Shown piece by piece: positions 1 through 11,340 of a stretch of 64,000 nt of DNA. Source of the DNA: Ancylostoma caninum (taxonomy: Eukaryota > Nematoda > Chromadorea > Rhabditida > Ancylostomatidae); the NCBI GenBank assembly GCA_037903475.1, contig JBAJFG010000319.1, positions 1 to 64,000 on the forward strand, read 5' to 3'. Both the position numbers and the translations under genes were made by a program. The notes under the pieces were generated by a model. The model saw only the letters and a list, made by a program, of their open reading frames with translations. It did no database searches and was not told the origin of the DNA. Positions within the stretch are counted from its first letter, which is position 1. The number at the start of each line of letters is the position of its first letter.

Positions 1-660
1 CCGGAAGGACAGAATAAAGGAAAGAGAATGAGCGTTATTATACCCTTCTCATGTACGAAGCTCAGTTTTGTTGCGACCAACAAAAATCCAGTGGTTTCGA
101 ACTTCAGATGAGAAATTGGCTTCGTGAGTATATCGGACCGTGGAGCCAGTGACCCTCAGCGAGGTTGTCATTTTTGCGTGTGGTTACCGCCGCGTGGTCG
201 TCCCACGAGACTGTTGCCAATACAGTTCTGCGGAATTGGCGCGCACATCCCCGTATCCAGTCGGAAAGACCGCAGCAGCTATTCGGAAGGACCGCAGCAG
301 CTATTCGGAAGAAAGGCAGAAGGAAACGGGAAGGACCGCAAGTCACCTGTCGGTTCTTCCGATTTTCTGCTGCGGTCCTTATGAAAAATTGGCTGAGAAG
401 AGCAGTGGTGGATCTCGTCATTCTCGGCTCTTTTCCGGACTTTGTTATTTCCATTTTTTCGAGAACGAAAAGGTGCTGGCCTTCATTCTCGACTTTCTTC
501 AGTTTTGCTGATGATGAGATTCGTTGTCGATCTTCGAACAGTTCTAATAGGCGCAACTCGTGTTTGTTCGTTTGTAACCTATTTATTAGCGGAACACTTA
601 ACAACTCATTCACATGAAATTGTAGTGCAAATATGAATACATTATGTACATATGACGAAT
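1..660. repeat. Repeat-derived intergenic DNA with 22-bp tandem copies
   Basis: No gene is recognised. A 22-bp unit beginning gaccgcagcagctattcg is repeated in tandem at 268-289 and 290-311. Related sequence (cagcagctgttcggaag and a neighbouring tcttgcggttcactgctg-type stretch) recurs near 63,590-63,900, so this is part of a dispersed family. The open frames across it on both strands are low-complexity readings of the repeat. Confidence 0.5.
582..587 (-). promoter_or_regulatory. Candidate poly(A) signal of the small heat shock gene
   Basis: Reading the minus strand gives AATAAA about 110 bases beyond the stop of the small heat shock gene. The position is reasonable for a short nematode 3' UTR, but no transcript evidence is available. 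Confidence 0.4.
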
Positions 661-697
661 CATTAAATACTATACACAAGTAAATAACGGCTGGGAA

Positions 698-1299
698 TCA
701 TGAAGAGTTCTTTTCATTGACTGCCTTCTCGATGGGGATGCTCCGTGTGGTCGAATCTGGCCTGGCCATTTTCGGCGCTTCGATGGCCAGATGTCCATCC
801 CCGGTGAGGGAGGATCGGATCTGCTCGACATCAACTTCTTCGGGGAGGACCCAATGCCGGGAGAAGCACCTGAACGTACAGAAATCAGGCACAAGTTGAA
901 ATGAAATCACTGTGAATGCAACCGCAAAGTGCACTTACCTCATGGAGTAAGCTCCTTCCTCTTTGACCTCCTGCTTACCCTCGATCGTTAAGGTTCGTCC
1001 ATCCAGTCTCACTTTCAACTCTTCAGGCTTGAATTGAGGCACCCTCAGCGAGATTGCCAGCTTCGAGTCATCGTTAATGACCTGAATTGCGCCGCATTAG
1101 ATGTAGTTCAAAGAATTCCATTCCCTACAATTGAAGAATGAAGTGTACTTACCTTATCTGACAATCCGCACATCTCATCCTGAGGGAATCTGTGCAGAGG
1201 GCGAAGAGCCCTCTCGATGTGGTCGAACTCATCGAGGAGGTCGTCGCAGAAACGGATGCGTGGGAAAATCCTTGCTGTTGGTAGGACGCACAGTGACAT
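698..1299 (-). CDS. Small heat shock protein (alpha-crystallin/HSP20, HSP-16 type), three exons
   Basis: ATP-independent cytosolic chaperone that holds unfolding proteins. Exons on the minus strand are 1299-1153, 1081-939 and 869-698, joined by GT..AG introns of 71 and 69 bp. They total 462 nt, giving 153 aa plus stop, with frame kept at both junctions. Residues 50-66 read VINDDSKLAISLRVPQF, the start of the alpha-crystallin domain. KPEELKVRLDGRTLTIEGK and LPEEVDVEQIRSSLTGDG are further core strands, ending GHLAIEAPK. The C-terminus carries SIPI, the I-x-I tail motif used in oligomer assembly. The start is the first ATG of exon 1, downstream of a TATA box and heat shock elements. Length and layout fit nematode HSP-16/SIP-1 proteins; the exact orthologue cannot be named. 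Confidence 0.93.
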
Positions 1300-1348
1300 T
1301 GCGAATCAACTTCTGAAGTTCAGTTGGGGATCCGCTTCGGAGCGCCGC

Positions 1349-1355
1349 TTATATA
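1349..1355 (-). promoter_or_regulatory. TATA box of the small heat shock gene
   Basis: TATATAA on the minus strand, about 50 bases upstream of the ATG at 1299 and just downstream of the heat shock element. The spacing suits a TATA-driven, heat-inducible core promoter. Confidence 0.75.
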
Positions 1356-1371
1356 GCTCTCGGTGGAAACA

Positions 1372-1394
1372 TTCGCGAACCTTCCAGAATATTC
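1372..1394 (-). promoter_or_regulatory. Five-unit heat shock element
   Basis: Plus-strand sequence TTC-gc-GAA-cc-TTC-ca-GAA-ta-TTC: five alternating GAA/TTC units, each spaced by two bases. This is the binding pattern of trimeric HSF. It sits about 20 bp upstream of the TATA box of the small heat shock gene, which supports that call independently. Confidence 0.88.
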
Positions 1395-2964
1395 CTTCTC
1401 TGCGCCCTCCCACTATCTCGCGCCAGGTGGGTGCTTCTTGCTGCTAACGACAGTGTTATATGTGCTCAAAAAATAGAAGAATTCTCTCAAGACATTCTGA
1501 TAAGCCCATAACGTTCCCCTCCAAGTCAACTACGATTGTATGGGAAATACATATTAAATTTATCTACGTATTACCTGTTGAACTAGAACAGCAGAAACAA
1601 AACTATAAAGAGGACAGAATATTTGTTACTTATATGTGGTGGTTTTTTCCCAATTGGCTACTCCACTTCAAAAAGGATACCGTGTTTTTTGAGGATACGT
1701 TGAGAACTGAAGTACCATTGATTACCAGCATTCAGGTAATGTTTCAGCTTTAGTGCACCCGTCAGCCTTGGCATCGATCAAAACGAAAGAAAAAAATGAT
1801 GACTGAATTTCATAGTTACTCCCCTGAGCACGACGACCAGCTACCTCCTTCTAGGGAGAATTGAACATAGAAGTGCTGTTATGACAAATGGTATATGTGC
1901 TCCTTTGGTGCCTTGGTTATCCAGCACTACATGCCTAAAGCATAGACATGAGAATGTTTGGCTTATGGAAAAGCACTTTTTTCGATTCAGCGCTGTCTAG
2001 TTGCGAAACTATTGGAATCGCAACTGTCGACGTGAAGAAGCTACAGTAAGTGGGCTATTTTTTTTCAGAGTGTAGACACATTACGTACGTCTACTTCTCT
2101 TAGAGAAATATGACTACCATGGAATCACCTCTGGCCGTTGTTTGCATCCAACCTTGACTCACATCACGAATGAGAGGATACAGTATTTTCCTTGTTTCAA
2201 ATAATGATACGAATAATACACCAATAGTCAACAATTTTGAAAAAAAAAAGAATTGAGATCTTCTTCTTGTTTGCCGATGAGGCCTGGGAAACCGCTGTTC
2301 CATCGCTGAACAAAAAAAACACGGGCCTACAAGAATTAGCGGACCTCACTCTGCTTATAAAATAACCATCTCGGGCAGCATGAGCGGATCCCACTCTGCC
2401 TAGAAAATAACCATCTCGGGCAGCATTATGTATAAGCCTGCCACAAAAACTATTTAGAACCCGCTCTACGGATCTCATCAGCAAGGTTAAGCGTCTATTC
2501 AGTTCCTAGAATAGGAACCCTCAAACATCTGTCGTATCTGACCCTTACAATTCCTAGATTTCTGAGCGGTCCAATACGGTGGTGGTTAACCATCTCTACC
2601 ATTCATGTCCTTTGGAAACTTGTATGTTTCTTTTCTTCCATCTGGTTCCGAATGCCGCCCTCGGGTCCACCGTAATACTAGAGGCGAATGTTTATTCGAA
2701 ATTTGCCTGTGCAGAGCGAGTTTTCAAAAGTTCTGTTTCATCTGAACTTTCAAAGTTCACCAGTTGTTGATGGATGCGTGGTTCACCAGGACGATGGAAT
2801 TTTTTGAAGGTCGGTACCGGAGTAAGAATTCTTAATGAACCGAAAGCACGCTTCAAATTCAGCAGCGCTGATGTGGAAGCGCTAGACTTGCATGGCTGTT
2901 TGATGCGTTAAATGCTTTTATAGGAAAGCTGATTTTCTATTCATTCAGCTGTAAACACGTTGTG
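1395..2964. other. Intergenic, with a 45-bp tandem duplication
   Basis: No gene recognised. A 45-bp unit (agcgga.. to ..ccatctcgggcagcat) is present twice, at 2338-2382 and 2383-2427, with a few differences. The rest is AT-rich sequence without a coding signal I can support. Confidence 0.5.
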
Positions 2965-2970
2965 TATAAA
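2965..2970 (+). promoter_or_regulatory. Candidate TATA box
   Basis: TATAAA about 98 bp upstream of the ATG at 3068 of the candidate secreted-protein gene. The distance would allow a 5' UTR of about 65-70 bases. Confidence 0.4.
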
Positions 2971-3067
2971 ATGCCAAGAACCATACCAGTTGCATCTCTC
3001 TTAGACGTTGTTTCTATCCATGTTCGAGCTGTAGCTTTTGTAAAATAATTTTACCACTGTTAAGGTG

Positions 3068-4057
3068 ATGAAACTCCTCTTCATCATTTTGCTGTTTTGC
3101 TTGAGCACGGCCGAACACATCACACCCTTGAGAATAAGATGGGCGCACTGTATTATACAATGCCATGGGTACAGTTCGGGCTACATGCAAGGGTTGGAAG
3201 AAGGAAGAGCGCAACAGGTGAGTCTATGTCACCTTTCTGGGGAAGTCAAGGTATTATTTCCATTACAATCTCCTTGGTAATTCAGCGTGCAATGAAAATA
3301 TGCGAAATACTGAAGGAATCTGGTACGTTGGTTGCAGAATGGAAACTTGACAATTCTTTCTGTAACACGCTTAATGAAATTGGTCGGAACGTTTTCAAAG
3401 ACGCCATTGTTAAAAGGAAAGTCAAGGTTTGTTGAAAGAACGTTCTACTGCTCGTTGCTCATTATTTTGTTGAACAAAAACAGAAACGGTGTATCTCCTG
3501 CAGACCATTACCATATGCGTGTCTCATAAGAGATCATTATGTTGGAGAGAGCAACCACAGAAGGAAGGTTTTCGAGCTTCAGATTGTGTGGTTTACTTGA
3601 AAGGCAACAGAAAGCCGTTTTTGGAACGCATTTTCATCAAGTGCGTTATGGAGGAGAATTAGCACCTTGTGCATAACCACAATTCTCATCAAAATGTGGT
3701 GCTCAAAAACGAGTAGCTCGATTTGGCGTCCGGTCATTTCTATCCAATAAAATTAATAACCTTAGAGAGAAAATGGAGCACCGTTTCCTTTTTCTGAGAT
3801 GTATGAAAACTGAATCAACAACAACCGTTTGCTCTGACCCTACCTTGTATTAGAGCTGAAAATTTGGACTTCTCCTATCTTGATTTCTTTCACTCGTAGA
3901 AAAACGTCTACTGGATTATAAAGAACCACAATTATGAACATGCATATTTCAGCAATGGATTTCCAGTGGTGCCCAATTACACAAACAGCCCCTCAACGAA
4001 ATTGGCCATTGCTGCAAGATTGGCTGCATCGCATTATTGCCATTTCAGGAACGTTGA
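3068..4057 (+). CDS. Candidate small secreted Cys-containing protein, three exons
   Basis: Family not recognised. Exon 1 (3068-3217) begins MKLLFIILLFCLSTAEH, a clear signal peptide with likely cleavage near residue 15-16. It ends at GCAACAG|GTGAG. Exon 2 (3286-3426) follows TTCAG and continues in frame to GTCAAG|GTTTG. Exon 3 (3953-4057) follows ATTTCAG, stays in phase 0 and ends at TGA. The joined product is 131 aa. Cysteines after the signal peptide fall at 28, 32, 56, 76, 117, 118 and 122. The last three form CC-x3-C, but the rest does not fit an insulin, saposin or Kunitz spacing well enough to name. Exons 1 and 2 are the stronger part; exon 3 rests on one acceptor and frame alone. An RTE fragment follows directly. 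Confidence 0.5.
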
Positions 4058-4269
4058 TTCCTTATCAGCAGCTGTTTTCAACGCATAAACGTTGCAATTT
4101 GATTTGTTTGTTCCAGCTCGAAACGTTCATTCGCCATTAGAAGCTCAAAAATTCTGAGAGGTGTTGCCTATTTGGAGAGATATAAAGGGATCCCTGTTTG
4201 AATTCTGCGACAGCAATCCACAGAAGCGACCTAAGGTTGCAAAAGATGTAAAGCGGATGGCAGGAAATC

Positions 4270-4970
4270 CTGTGTAGGCGCTGGCACACAGAAGTGATGA
4301 AAACGAGTCCGACTGCTGTGATAAGGGGCTGCATCCACCGGAAGTGGGCAGACGAAAGGAGAGTGATCAATTCTACAGTAAGCGTGCGAAGAGCTCTGGA
4401 ACGACTCTACAGCAACTTCACGACCAGGACTTCCCCATTCTACGACGACATCACCATCGAAGTCAAGAGATGTGTTCGGCAAGGCGATACCGTGTCACCA
4501 AAACTATTCAGCGCCACTCTCGAAGACGTCATGTGGAAACTGGAATGGGATAGCATGGGAGTGCAAGTTGATGGCCGGCGACTTAGCCATCTTCGCTTTG
4601 CTGACGACAACGTTCTTATAACACCAACCAACAGCGATGCGGATTAGATGCTGGCCAAATTCGAGGACGATTGGTCTCCAACTGAATCTGACGAAGACGA
4701 TGTTCATGAAGAACGGATGGGTCCCGGATGCCCCATTCTCGCTCAACGGAACGACCATATCCGAATGCTCCAGCTAAGTATGCACGTATAACTAGGTCGG
4801 GAAGTCAACGTGATGAACGACCTCGCTCCAGAGCTGGGCAGGGGGAAACGAGCGGCTTGGGGAACTTCGAGGACGTAGTGAAGAAGATGAGAAAAACGAG
4901 CCTCCGTGCTCATCTCTTCAACACAACCGTCCTCCCTGCTTTGACCCACGCCTCAGATGCATGAATCTTA
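4270..4970 (+). pseudogene. RTE-type LINE reverse transcriptase fragment, decayed
   Basis: Translations in shifting frames give a non-LTR RT palm and thumb. Motifs include VRQGDTVSPKLFSATLEDV (motif B region), then HLRFADDNVLIT at the catalytic FADD position, then LRAHLFNTTVLPALTHAS from the C-terminal conserved block. A stop follows the FADD block at about 4645 and frames change after it, so no complete protein is made. Endonuclease and 5' sequences are absent. It resembles the RTE elements common in hookworm genomes and is related to, but distinct from, the larger element at 8011-11118. Confidence 0.8.
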
Positions 4971-5929
4971 CACGAAAACTAAACATAAAAGTAGGTTTCC
5001 CTCCTGCACTCATCAGTAAGGTGAAAGAAACCTACTGAATTGTGTTTATTAAGTAATGTTCAATATGTGCACATATTTTTGAAATAAACTTACTTAAATT
5101 TTAGCTTCTAAAATTTACATCTGGTTCGATTGATATAAACATACAACCACATGTAAGCAATGTGCATAAAAAATGAGTAGTACCAAGTGGAATATAATCA
5201 TCAGGAAGATGTTGATTATATGGCACTGGGCTAATTGGATTAGAATTGTTTATTTATAATAGATCATGATTAAATGGATGTATTGAATGGCTGGAATAGA
5301 TGGATGTATTTATTGATTAGATATTTAATTTGTTATGGTATTTTGAGTCCTGAATCAGCATCTTTTTAGCAATCTTTGGCTAATTATATTGTAATCAAAA
5401 TATTTCCTCTACAAATCCTTGAGTTCTAGAGGCATGTATGTCAACTTTATGCAAAATATAACCATTTTTGAACAAACAACGTATATATGAGCTTTCTATT
5501 ACAGATCGACTGTAATCCATGGCTTACAGTATGTTTTTGTTCGATTCAGTCTGTTTATAATGTCTTTTCTCGTATAACAAGTGCCGACGATTCGTAAAAC
5601 TTCAGTGTTAATGGTAACTTTTTTAAATACCTATTGAAATATTAGTGGGAGAGTGTGGGAATCGTTCAAAGCAAAGCCAAAAAAAAATCAGTCTTATAAT
5701 ACATTTTCGTCATTACGACGTTGTTATGTATCTTAATCCCCAAATCTAAATAGTTACATTTGTAATTGGACCCGTGTCTAGTTTCCAACGAAAGTACTTT
5801 ATGATAGATTTTATCCAGAATTGCCAAAAATGTACTGTCTAAAGTATTATGTATTATCAGTAGATGTCCATATATCTGTAAGGACAGAAGTATATGTTCG
5901 CATCTAAATAATTTTTAGCATAGATGTAT
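4971..5929. other. AT-rich stretch without a recognised gene
   Basis: Strongly AT-rich and without a long ORF. It may hold the eroded 3' end of the minus-strand Penelope-like element that starts being recognisable at about 5930. I could not identify RT thumb sequence here with confidence. Confidence 0.4.
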
Positions 5930-8010
5930 TCATAGTATGATAGAGTAGGGTCCGCCAAAGGGGGCTGAAATTGCCACCTTGCGGTACGCCTACGATTTGT
6001 TTGAATACCAGTGGACCAAATGAACAAAAACTATTATTGAGAAGATGGTCTACCAAAAAAAGAATATCTGTAATAGTATACTGTCTGCAGGGATACTTGT
6101 CATTATTTTATGAATGAAAAACTTTGTTATACCTAGTGCAAATTAATGTCCGCTTATAAGCATTGCTAAAACACAATTTAAGAAATTCCTTCATGTTAGT
6201 AAGGATAGTGGTATATGGGAGATTGGTGAACATATTAGTGAAATCCGCAGAGAAAAGCTTGAGATTATTTTATCTATGTCTATTTAGATGCTCACTGATA
6301 TTTATATTATTTATTGACCAGTAACCATGAAATGAATGAATACGTGTTGTAATTGATTGTACATATTTTTTTTGAAATGGTTTTTAATAAAAGTAAATAA
6401 TCTTGTAAGTTCCAAAGCCAAAGGTTTTATGCTGCTGTTGGAAGCTTCTGTAATATAACGGAATTTTGGTGGGATTTTGTGTAGTTTTGGTAAAGCATAT
6501 AATATAGGTATATCCGGATGATCGAGTGGTTTCAAATGATTATTTGTGAGAAATGTTTTGTGTCTGAGAACGGTTTCTTCTCCAGTTTCTCTATCATAGT
6601 ACTCGTAGGTATTGTTGGTTTGAGAGGAAGTGAAATTTTGTCCATTGCAGCTAACACCCATTTCGTTCATGATTTGTAAGATATAAAATTTTTAACAAAT
6701 AATTCCACAGTTCCCCTTGGCTTTATCCAGTGGGCAAAGAATGAAATTGCGCTGAAACTTTTTTTTTAGCTTCGAAATCTTTCTGTGATAACGTATTTCC
6801 TTGTGCAAGTATTCTTTGGTAGGATTTTGGTTTTAACTTAGATTTCAATTTGTGAATTAATCTTCTACCAATCACTGACAGTTTTTCTAGGTTGAGTTTA
6901 TAACGTGATTTTATAACTTCCAAATATTTTAATACTGTGGAGTGCACCCACTGATGCAAAATGCGTTTGTTTATTCGAGGAAAGGGACGGAAAGTGGTTC
7001 CTTTGTCTAAAAATTGTATAACCCTATCGTTATTTAATATGTTTAAATTCCCTGTGATAATATGCTTGTAGTGTGGGTTAACGTAAGGTTCATAGTATTC
7101 ATGCTCACTTTCGCACACACAACTTGTTGTTAGTAATTCTTTTACTTTGGCTGGATGTAAGTCTTTCAATGTACGGTTATAGTTAAAAATCTTTGTTGAC
7201 ATTGGCAATTCGTATTTGTATACTATTCTGAAAGGGACATATTTCACTTTAGTGCTGCTTGTGATAATTGATTTAATTACACTATCGTTGACTATTTTAT
7301 TAATATTTAAGTTGTCAAGTATGTTATGTACGTATAAGGTTGGGAGATTACAGTAACCTTGGGATAAAATTTTGTTCTTGTTCTTGTTCAAATGCTGGAA
7401 GTGAAATTTGCATAATAGGCATAACAGAAAACGTTTCTGATCAGGAGGTATAACTGCTAAAAAATTATGATCAAACGTATAGTGAATAATTTTGTTAATT
7501 TTATTTTTTGCTAGGGAGTACAAATAGTGTTTAAGTGTGTGAAAGTCAGTGTTGTGTGTCTAATGTAGTTCAGGAAGTGTTGCTTAAAATCTGTTCTTTC
7601 GGAAGTATTCTGTTGCGGGCGATTTTTATGACGTTTACGTCCATCTCTTTTTCGTTGTTTAATAATTTTAAGAGAAAAATAGGAGTGATTTGGACGAAAT
7701 GTAAGTGGGTTTTCTATATTGGAGACGTTACCATAACTGTGTATGTTATCGTTGTTTCCAAAAGGAAAGCTGTTACTAACAGTTTAATCCAAAACAGCTC
7801 TTTAGTTATTAGTACTCTTTTGTCCTCATTTGCTGGTAGATTGTCAACAATAGACACCGAAATATTCGTGTCGGGGCAATTTGTTGCAAAGTGAGTGTAT
7901 AAATAATTGCTGGTATTATCTTTTTTAATATTTAGTAAGTGTTCACCAATGCGTTGTTTCAGTTTTCGTGTTGTTATGCCTACATAATGAAATCCGTATT
8001 TCAAGCATGT
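5930..8010 (-). pseudogene. Decayed Penelope-like element, N-terminal GIY-YIG (Naiad type), main part
   Basis: The minus strand encodes, in order, the end of a GIY-YIG nuclease (HYVGITTRKLKQRIGEH near 7950), a linker with a CVC motif (near 7115), DKAKGNCGII (near 6710), ALPKLHKIPPKFRYIT (near 6470) and an RT motif VGVPQGGNFSP (near 5960). The same blocks in the same order occur in the intact ORF at 18098-20980. This copy is broken: a frameshift and stop lie between 6723 and 6670, another stop is near 6311, and the RT palm is only traceable in pieces. Its 5' end continues at 11119 beyond the inserted LINE. Confidence 0.85.
7996..8010. repeat. Target-site duplication, left copy
   Basis: gtatttcaagcatgt is repeated exactly at 11119-11133. 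The two copies bracket the RTE-type LINE at 8011-11118 and lie within the GIY-YIG coding region of the older Penelope-like element. Confidence 0.9.
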
Positions 8011-11000
8011 CCCCTTCATGTGCCACCTCATAGTGGTGAAGGGCTGAACGCCAACCGGATCCGTCCGGGAAAGCGGCCAACGGCACACCGGCCACGAAGT
8101 TCGCGCACCCAGCGCGTGAATGGGCGGCTCTGCGCCTAGCCCCAGCACGGCGAAGCCGGAGTAACCCCCTGCAGGGTGTTCCTGCTCAGTCAGGTAGCGC
8201 TGGATCCGCACACAGCCAAAGGCGAAGAAATCTTAGGGCCGTAGGCTACCATAGGAAACGGACAAGGGTGAGCCATCTGATTGCTTGCACATACAACTGT
8301 CGTAGCGTCAGTTCGGCCACTCAGCTATCGGTTTTAATTGAGGAAGCACAACGGATTAAGTACGTCGTCATTGGACTGAGCGAAACGAAACGGAAGGAAC
8401 CTCTGACGTGCACATGGAACAACGGTGCCGCTGTTTTTCTAGGAGCTCGTAAAACCGGCTCAACGTCGGGGGGAGTGGGCTTCATCGTGGCACCAAACTT
8501 CGCCAGAAACATCACAAGTGCCGCATTTCATGGACATCGACTGGGGGTACTGACAGCATCGCTGTCAAAGGACATCGATGTCTCCGTCATCCAGGCCTAC
8601 GCTCCTACCGCGGATAGGGATGAAGAAGAACACGACGAGTTCTACAGCGACCTTAGTGATCTCATCCGTTCCCAGAAGAGCACCTATGTTGTGGTAATGG
8701 GTGACTTCAACGCTCGCATAGGACCACGAAAGGTTGGAGAAGTATTTATCGGACCGAACTCGGCAGAGCAGAGGAACGAGGCCGGAGAAAGGCTCGCAAA
8801 CTTCTGTGAAACGCACCATCTCTTCCATGGGAACAGCCAGTTTGTGAAGAATATAGCAAAGAGATGGACATATGTCTCTCCCAATGGGCAACACTATCAC
8901 GAACTCGATCATATCTTGTGTAACAAGCGAGTTATCACGGACGTTGGTGTTGTCCCATCATTCAACACGGGAAGTGACCATCGCTTATTACGAGCTCGGC
9001 TGCATTTCGACCGAGGACAAGTGCGCTTAGCCCGAATACGCTCGAGGCGCCCACGACCAACTATCCTAGATGAGGAGATGGTCAGAGTCACTGCTGCCAA
9101 GGAGGCCTTTGAGATGGTAGACGACCTCAACGAGGATTACACCCACCTGGTTGAAACCATCGTCAAGATCAGGAATGAGTGTCGTGTCGCAGCACCCAAC
9201 CATGTAACAGGACGAATCTCCAGCAGCACCCGTGCCCTTCTTGAGAAGCGGAGGCACATGGATCGACAAGGGAATCAGGTAGAATACGCAATCCTGAACA
9301 GACTCTGCAGGCAAAGGCTAGCTGAGGACCACGTGAACTTCGCTAGAAATCGTCTGCTTGATGCCGCCCACAGTAAGTGCAGCCTGAAGGTGGAAAGACG
9401 TGCGCTGCCAGAACATCGTCTATCGATCCCGTGTTTGAAAGCTCCAGATGGTTCGCGTTGTACGTCTCGACCAGGAATGGAGAGTATCATGAAGAACTTT
9501 TACTCTGCCCTCTTCAGATCAGCATCGGGCCAAACTATGTTTTGAGCCCCGGAGATGAGGTCCTGCCGTTCCTTCCGTCGGAGGTGCGCCATGCGATTGA
9601 GACGATGCCGCGAGGAAAAGCTCCTGGTTCTGATGGAATTACAGTGGAACTTTTACAGGCTTGCGGACCCACTCTGTACGCCGCACTGGCGAGACGGTTC
9701 TCCCGCTACCTTGCAAAATGTGAAGTACCAGTAGCCTGGAAGCGGTCCTCGACCATTCTCCTTTTCAAAAAGGGAGACAAAGAAAACTTGGAAAACTACC
9801 GTCCTATCACGCTACTGCCAGTGTTATACAAGGTTTTCACGCGTTGCCTCCTGACGCGCATTCGAAGGACGCTGGACGAAGCTCAACCGGTAGAGCAGGC
9901 AGGATTCCGGCGCAAGTTCAGCACGCTGGATCACATAATCACCTGCTGTCGATTGATCGAGGCCGCCCGAGAATACCAAGAACCGCTAGTGCTGACTTTT
10001 GTTGACTACAAAAGTCATTTGATTCAGTGGAGCCGGCGAAGGTCTGGAAAGCGCTGGAAGAACAGGGTGTTGAGTCACGGTACATAAAGGCTTTGTGTGA
10101 GTGCTACTCGGGATGCACCACGGTATTTCGGCCGTTTCTCAACGATATCGAGGTACCTGTGGAGAAAGGGTTCGTCAAGGCGACCCAGTTTCACCGAATT
10201 TATTCTCAGCGTGTTTGGAGTCGGTCATTCGCAACTGCGACTGGAGCACCTTTGGAGTCCTCATCGACGGGAAGCGGCTGAACCATCTACGTTTCGCAGA
10301 TGACATAGTGCTGATCACGAGGTCACCGGACGATGCCTCTGAAATGCTTAGACTGCTGGACGAAGAAGGAAGAAAAACAGGTCTCAGCATCAACACGACT
10401 AAAACGAAGGTCATGAGGAGCGCATTTTCTAGTCAGCAGCCGGTATTTCTTCAGGGTGTTCCCCTCGAAGACGTCAGCGAATATATCTATCTTGGTCGCC
10501 TCCTAAACATGGAGAACGACATCAAGCCCGAGATCGCGAGGAGACGACGAGCAGGCTGGGCCGCTTATAATTCGATTAAAAGCGTACTCGAGAACAACAA
10601 GGACCAGAAGCTACGCGCGAATCTCCTCAACTCGATCGTGCTGCCAGCCCTGTGCTGCGCGAGCGAAACGTGGGCGCTGACAAAATCGCTGAGACTCAGC
10701 TTTGCTCGGCCCAGGTCTCACATGAACGTCGCATGCTTGGGCTGTCCTTGCGCCAGCAACGAGAGCGTCGTCTACATAACTCTGATATTAGAGCAATGTC
10801 GATGGTCCATGACGCTGTTCTTCACGCCGATGAGTCGAAACATCGGTACGCAGGACATCTCATGCGATGCTCGGATGGTCGATGGAGTTCTGCGGTTCTG
10901 CGATGGTACCCTCGCGACAGAAAGCGACCACGCGGCCGACTTCCTATAAGGTGGTATGATTCGTTGGCTTATCGAAACAACAGCGGTGCTTCCGGTTCAG

Positions 11001-11118
11001 TTAAGGTCCACTGGTCGACTAAGGCCCAAGACCGATCTTTGTGGAAGAGAAGTTGGGACCCGCGCAAGGCCAACCGCCGTGCTGAGGAACGGGTCGCCTA
11101 AGTATCCTAAGTAAGTAA
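8011..11118 (+). mobile_element. RTE-type non-LTR retrotransposon, nearly full length, inactivated
   Basis: A 3,108-bp insertion bounded by an exact 15-bp target duplication. It has about 250 bp of 5' leader, an endonuclease-RT coding region (8268-11101), and a 3' end with the short tandem taagtaagtaagt, a tail type usual for RTE elements. It lies head-to-tail with, and antisense to, the Penelope-like element it interrupts. Confidence 0.9.
8268..11101 (+). pseudogene. RTE endonuclease-reverse transcriptase, frameshifted
   Basis: The N-terminal part is an APE-type endonuclease, open for about 425 codons: YNCRSVS at the start, VVVMGDFNARIG (catalytic DFN) and GSDHRLLRARL (catalytic SDH). The polymerase follows in other frames: ETMPRGKAPGSDGI, ENYRPITLLPVLYKVFTR, VRQGDPVSPNLFSACLE and HLRFADDIVLITRS with the catalytic aspartates. 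A C-terminal block ends near KHRYAGHLMR. The reading frame changes at about 9.5, 10.05-10.1 and 10.65-10.7 kb, so at least three indels separate it from a working single-ORF protein of roughly 950 aa. Intact, it would nick target DNA and copy its RNA at the nick. Confidence 0.88.
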
Positions 11119-11340
11119 GTATTTCAAGCATGTAACTCAGTAAACTACATTGGTGCTGTTGCATGACGCTGAATTTGTGGTATAAGTGTGTAGTCGGAGT
11201 CCCGTCGTATGTGAGACTACATAAGGCTTAGAGTCAAGAAGTCAAGAAGTGTGCATGCTTGACATTTGCCACATGGTTGAGATTCACATAGACTGCCGAA
11301 GTTTTCTATTGTATAGTAGTTGTTAACCTTACTTCGAATG
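11119..11340 (-). pseudogene. 5' coding end of the interrupted Penelope-like element
   Basis: Beyond the right target duplication the minus strand continues the older element: a CGKCQAC zinc-type cluster (near 11250), CNSTNVVY, then a TGA codon (11139-11137), then VTCLKYG. This aligns with CTAGCVNC and CNSTHVVYCITC in the intact ORF at 18.2-18.4 kb. The TGA occupies the position of a conserved GIY-YIG cysteine. Removing the LINE and one target copy restores continuity with 8010. Confidence 0.78.

Noticed and set aside
268..311. CRISPR-like repeat
   Set aside because: Only two adjacent units without spacers, in a eukaryotic genome.
3953..4057. Insulin-like A chain from the CC-x3-C motif
   Set aside because: The fourth A-chain cysteine is missing and the upstream exons do not show B-chain Cys spacing.
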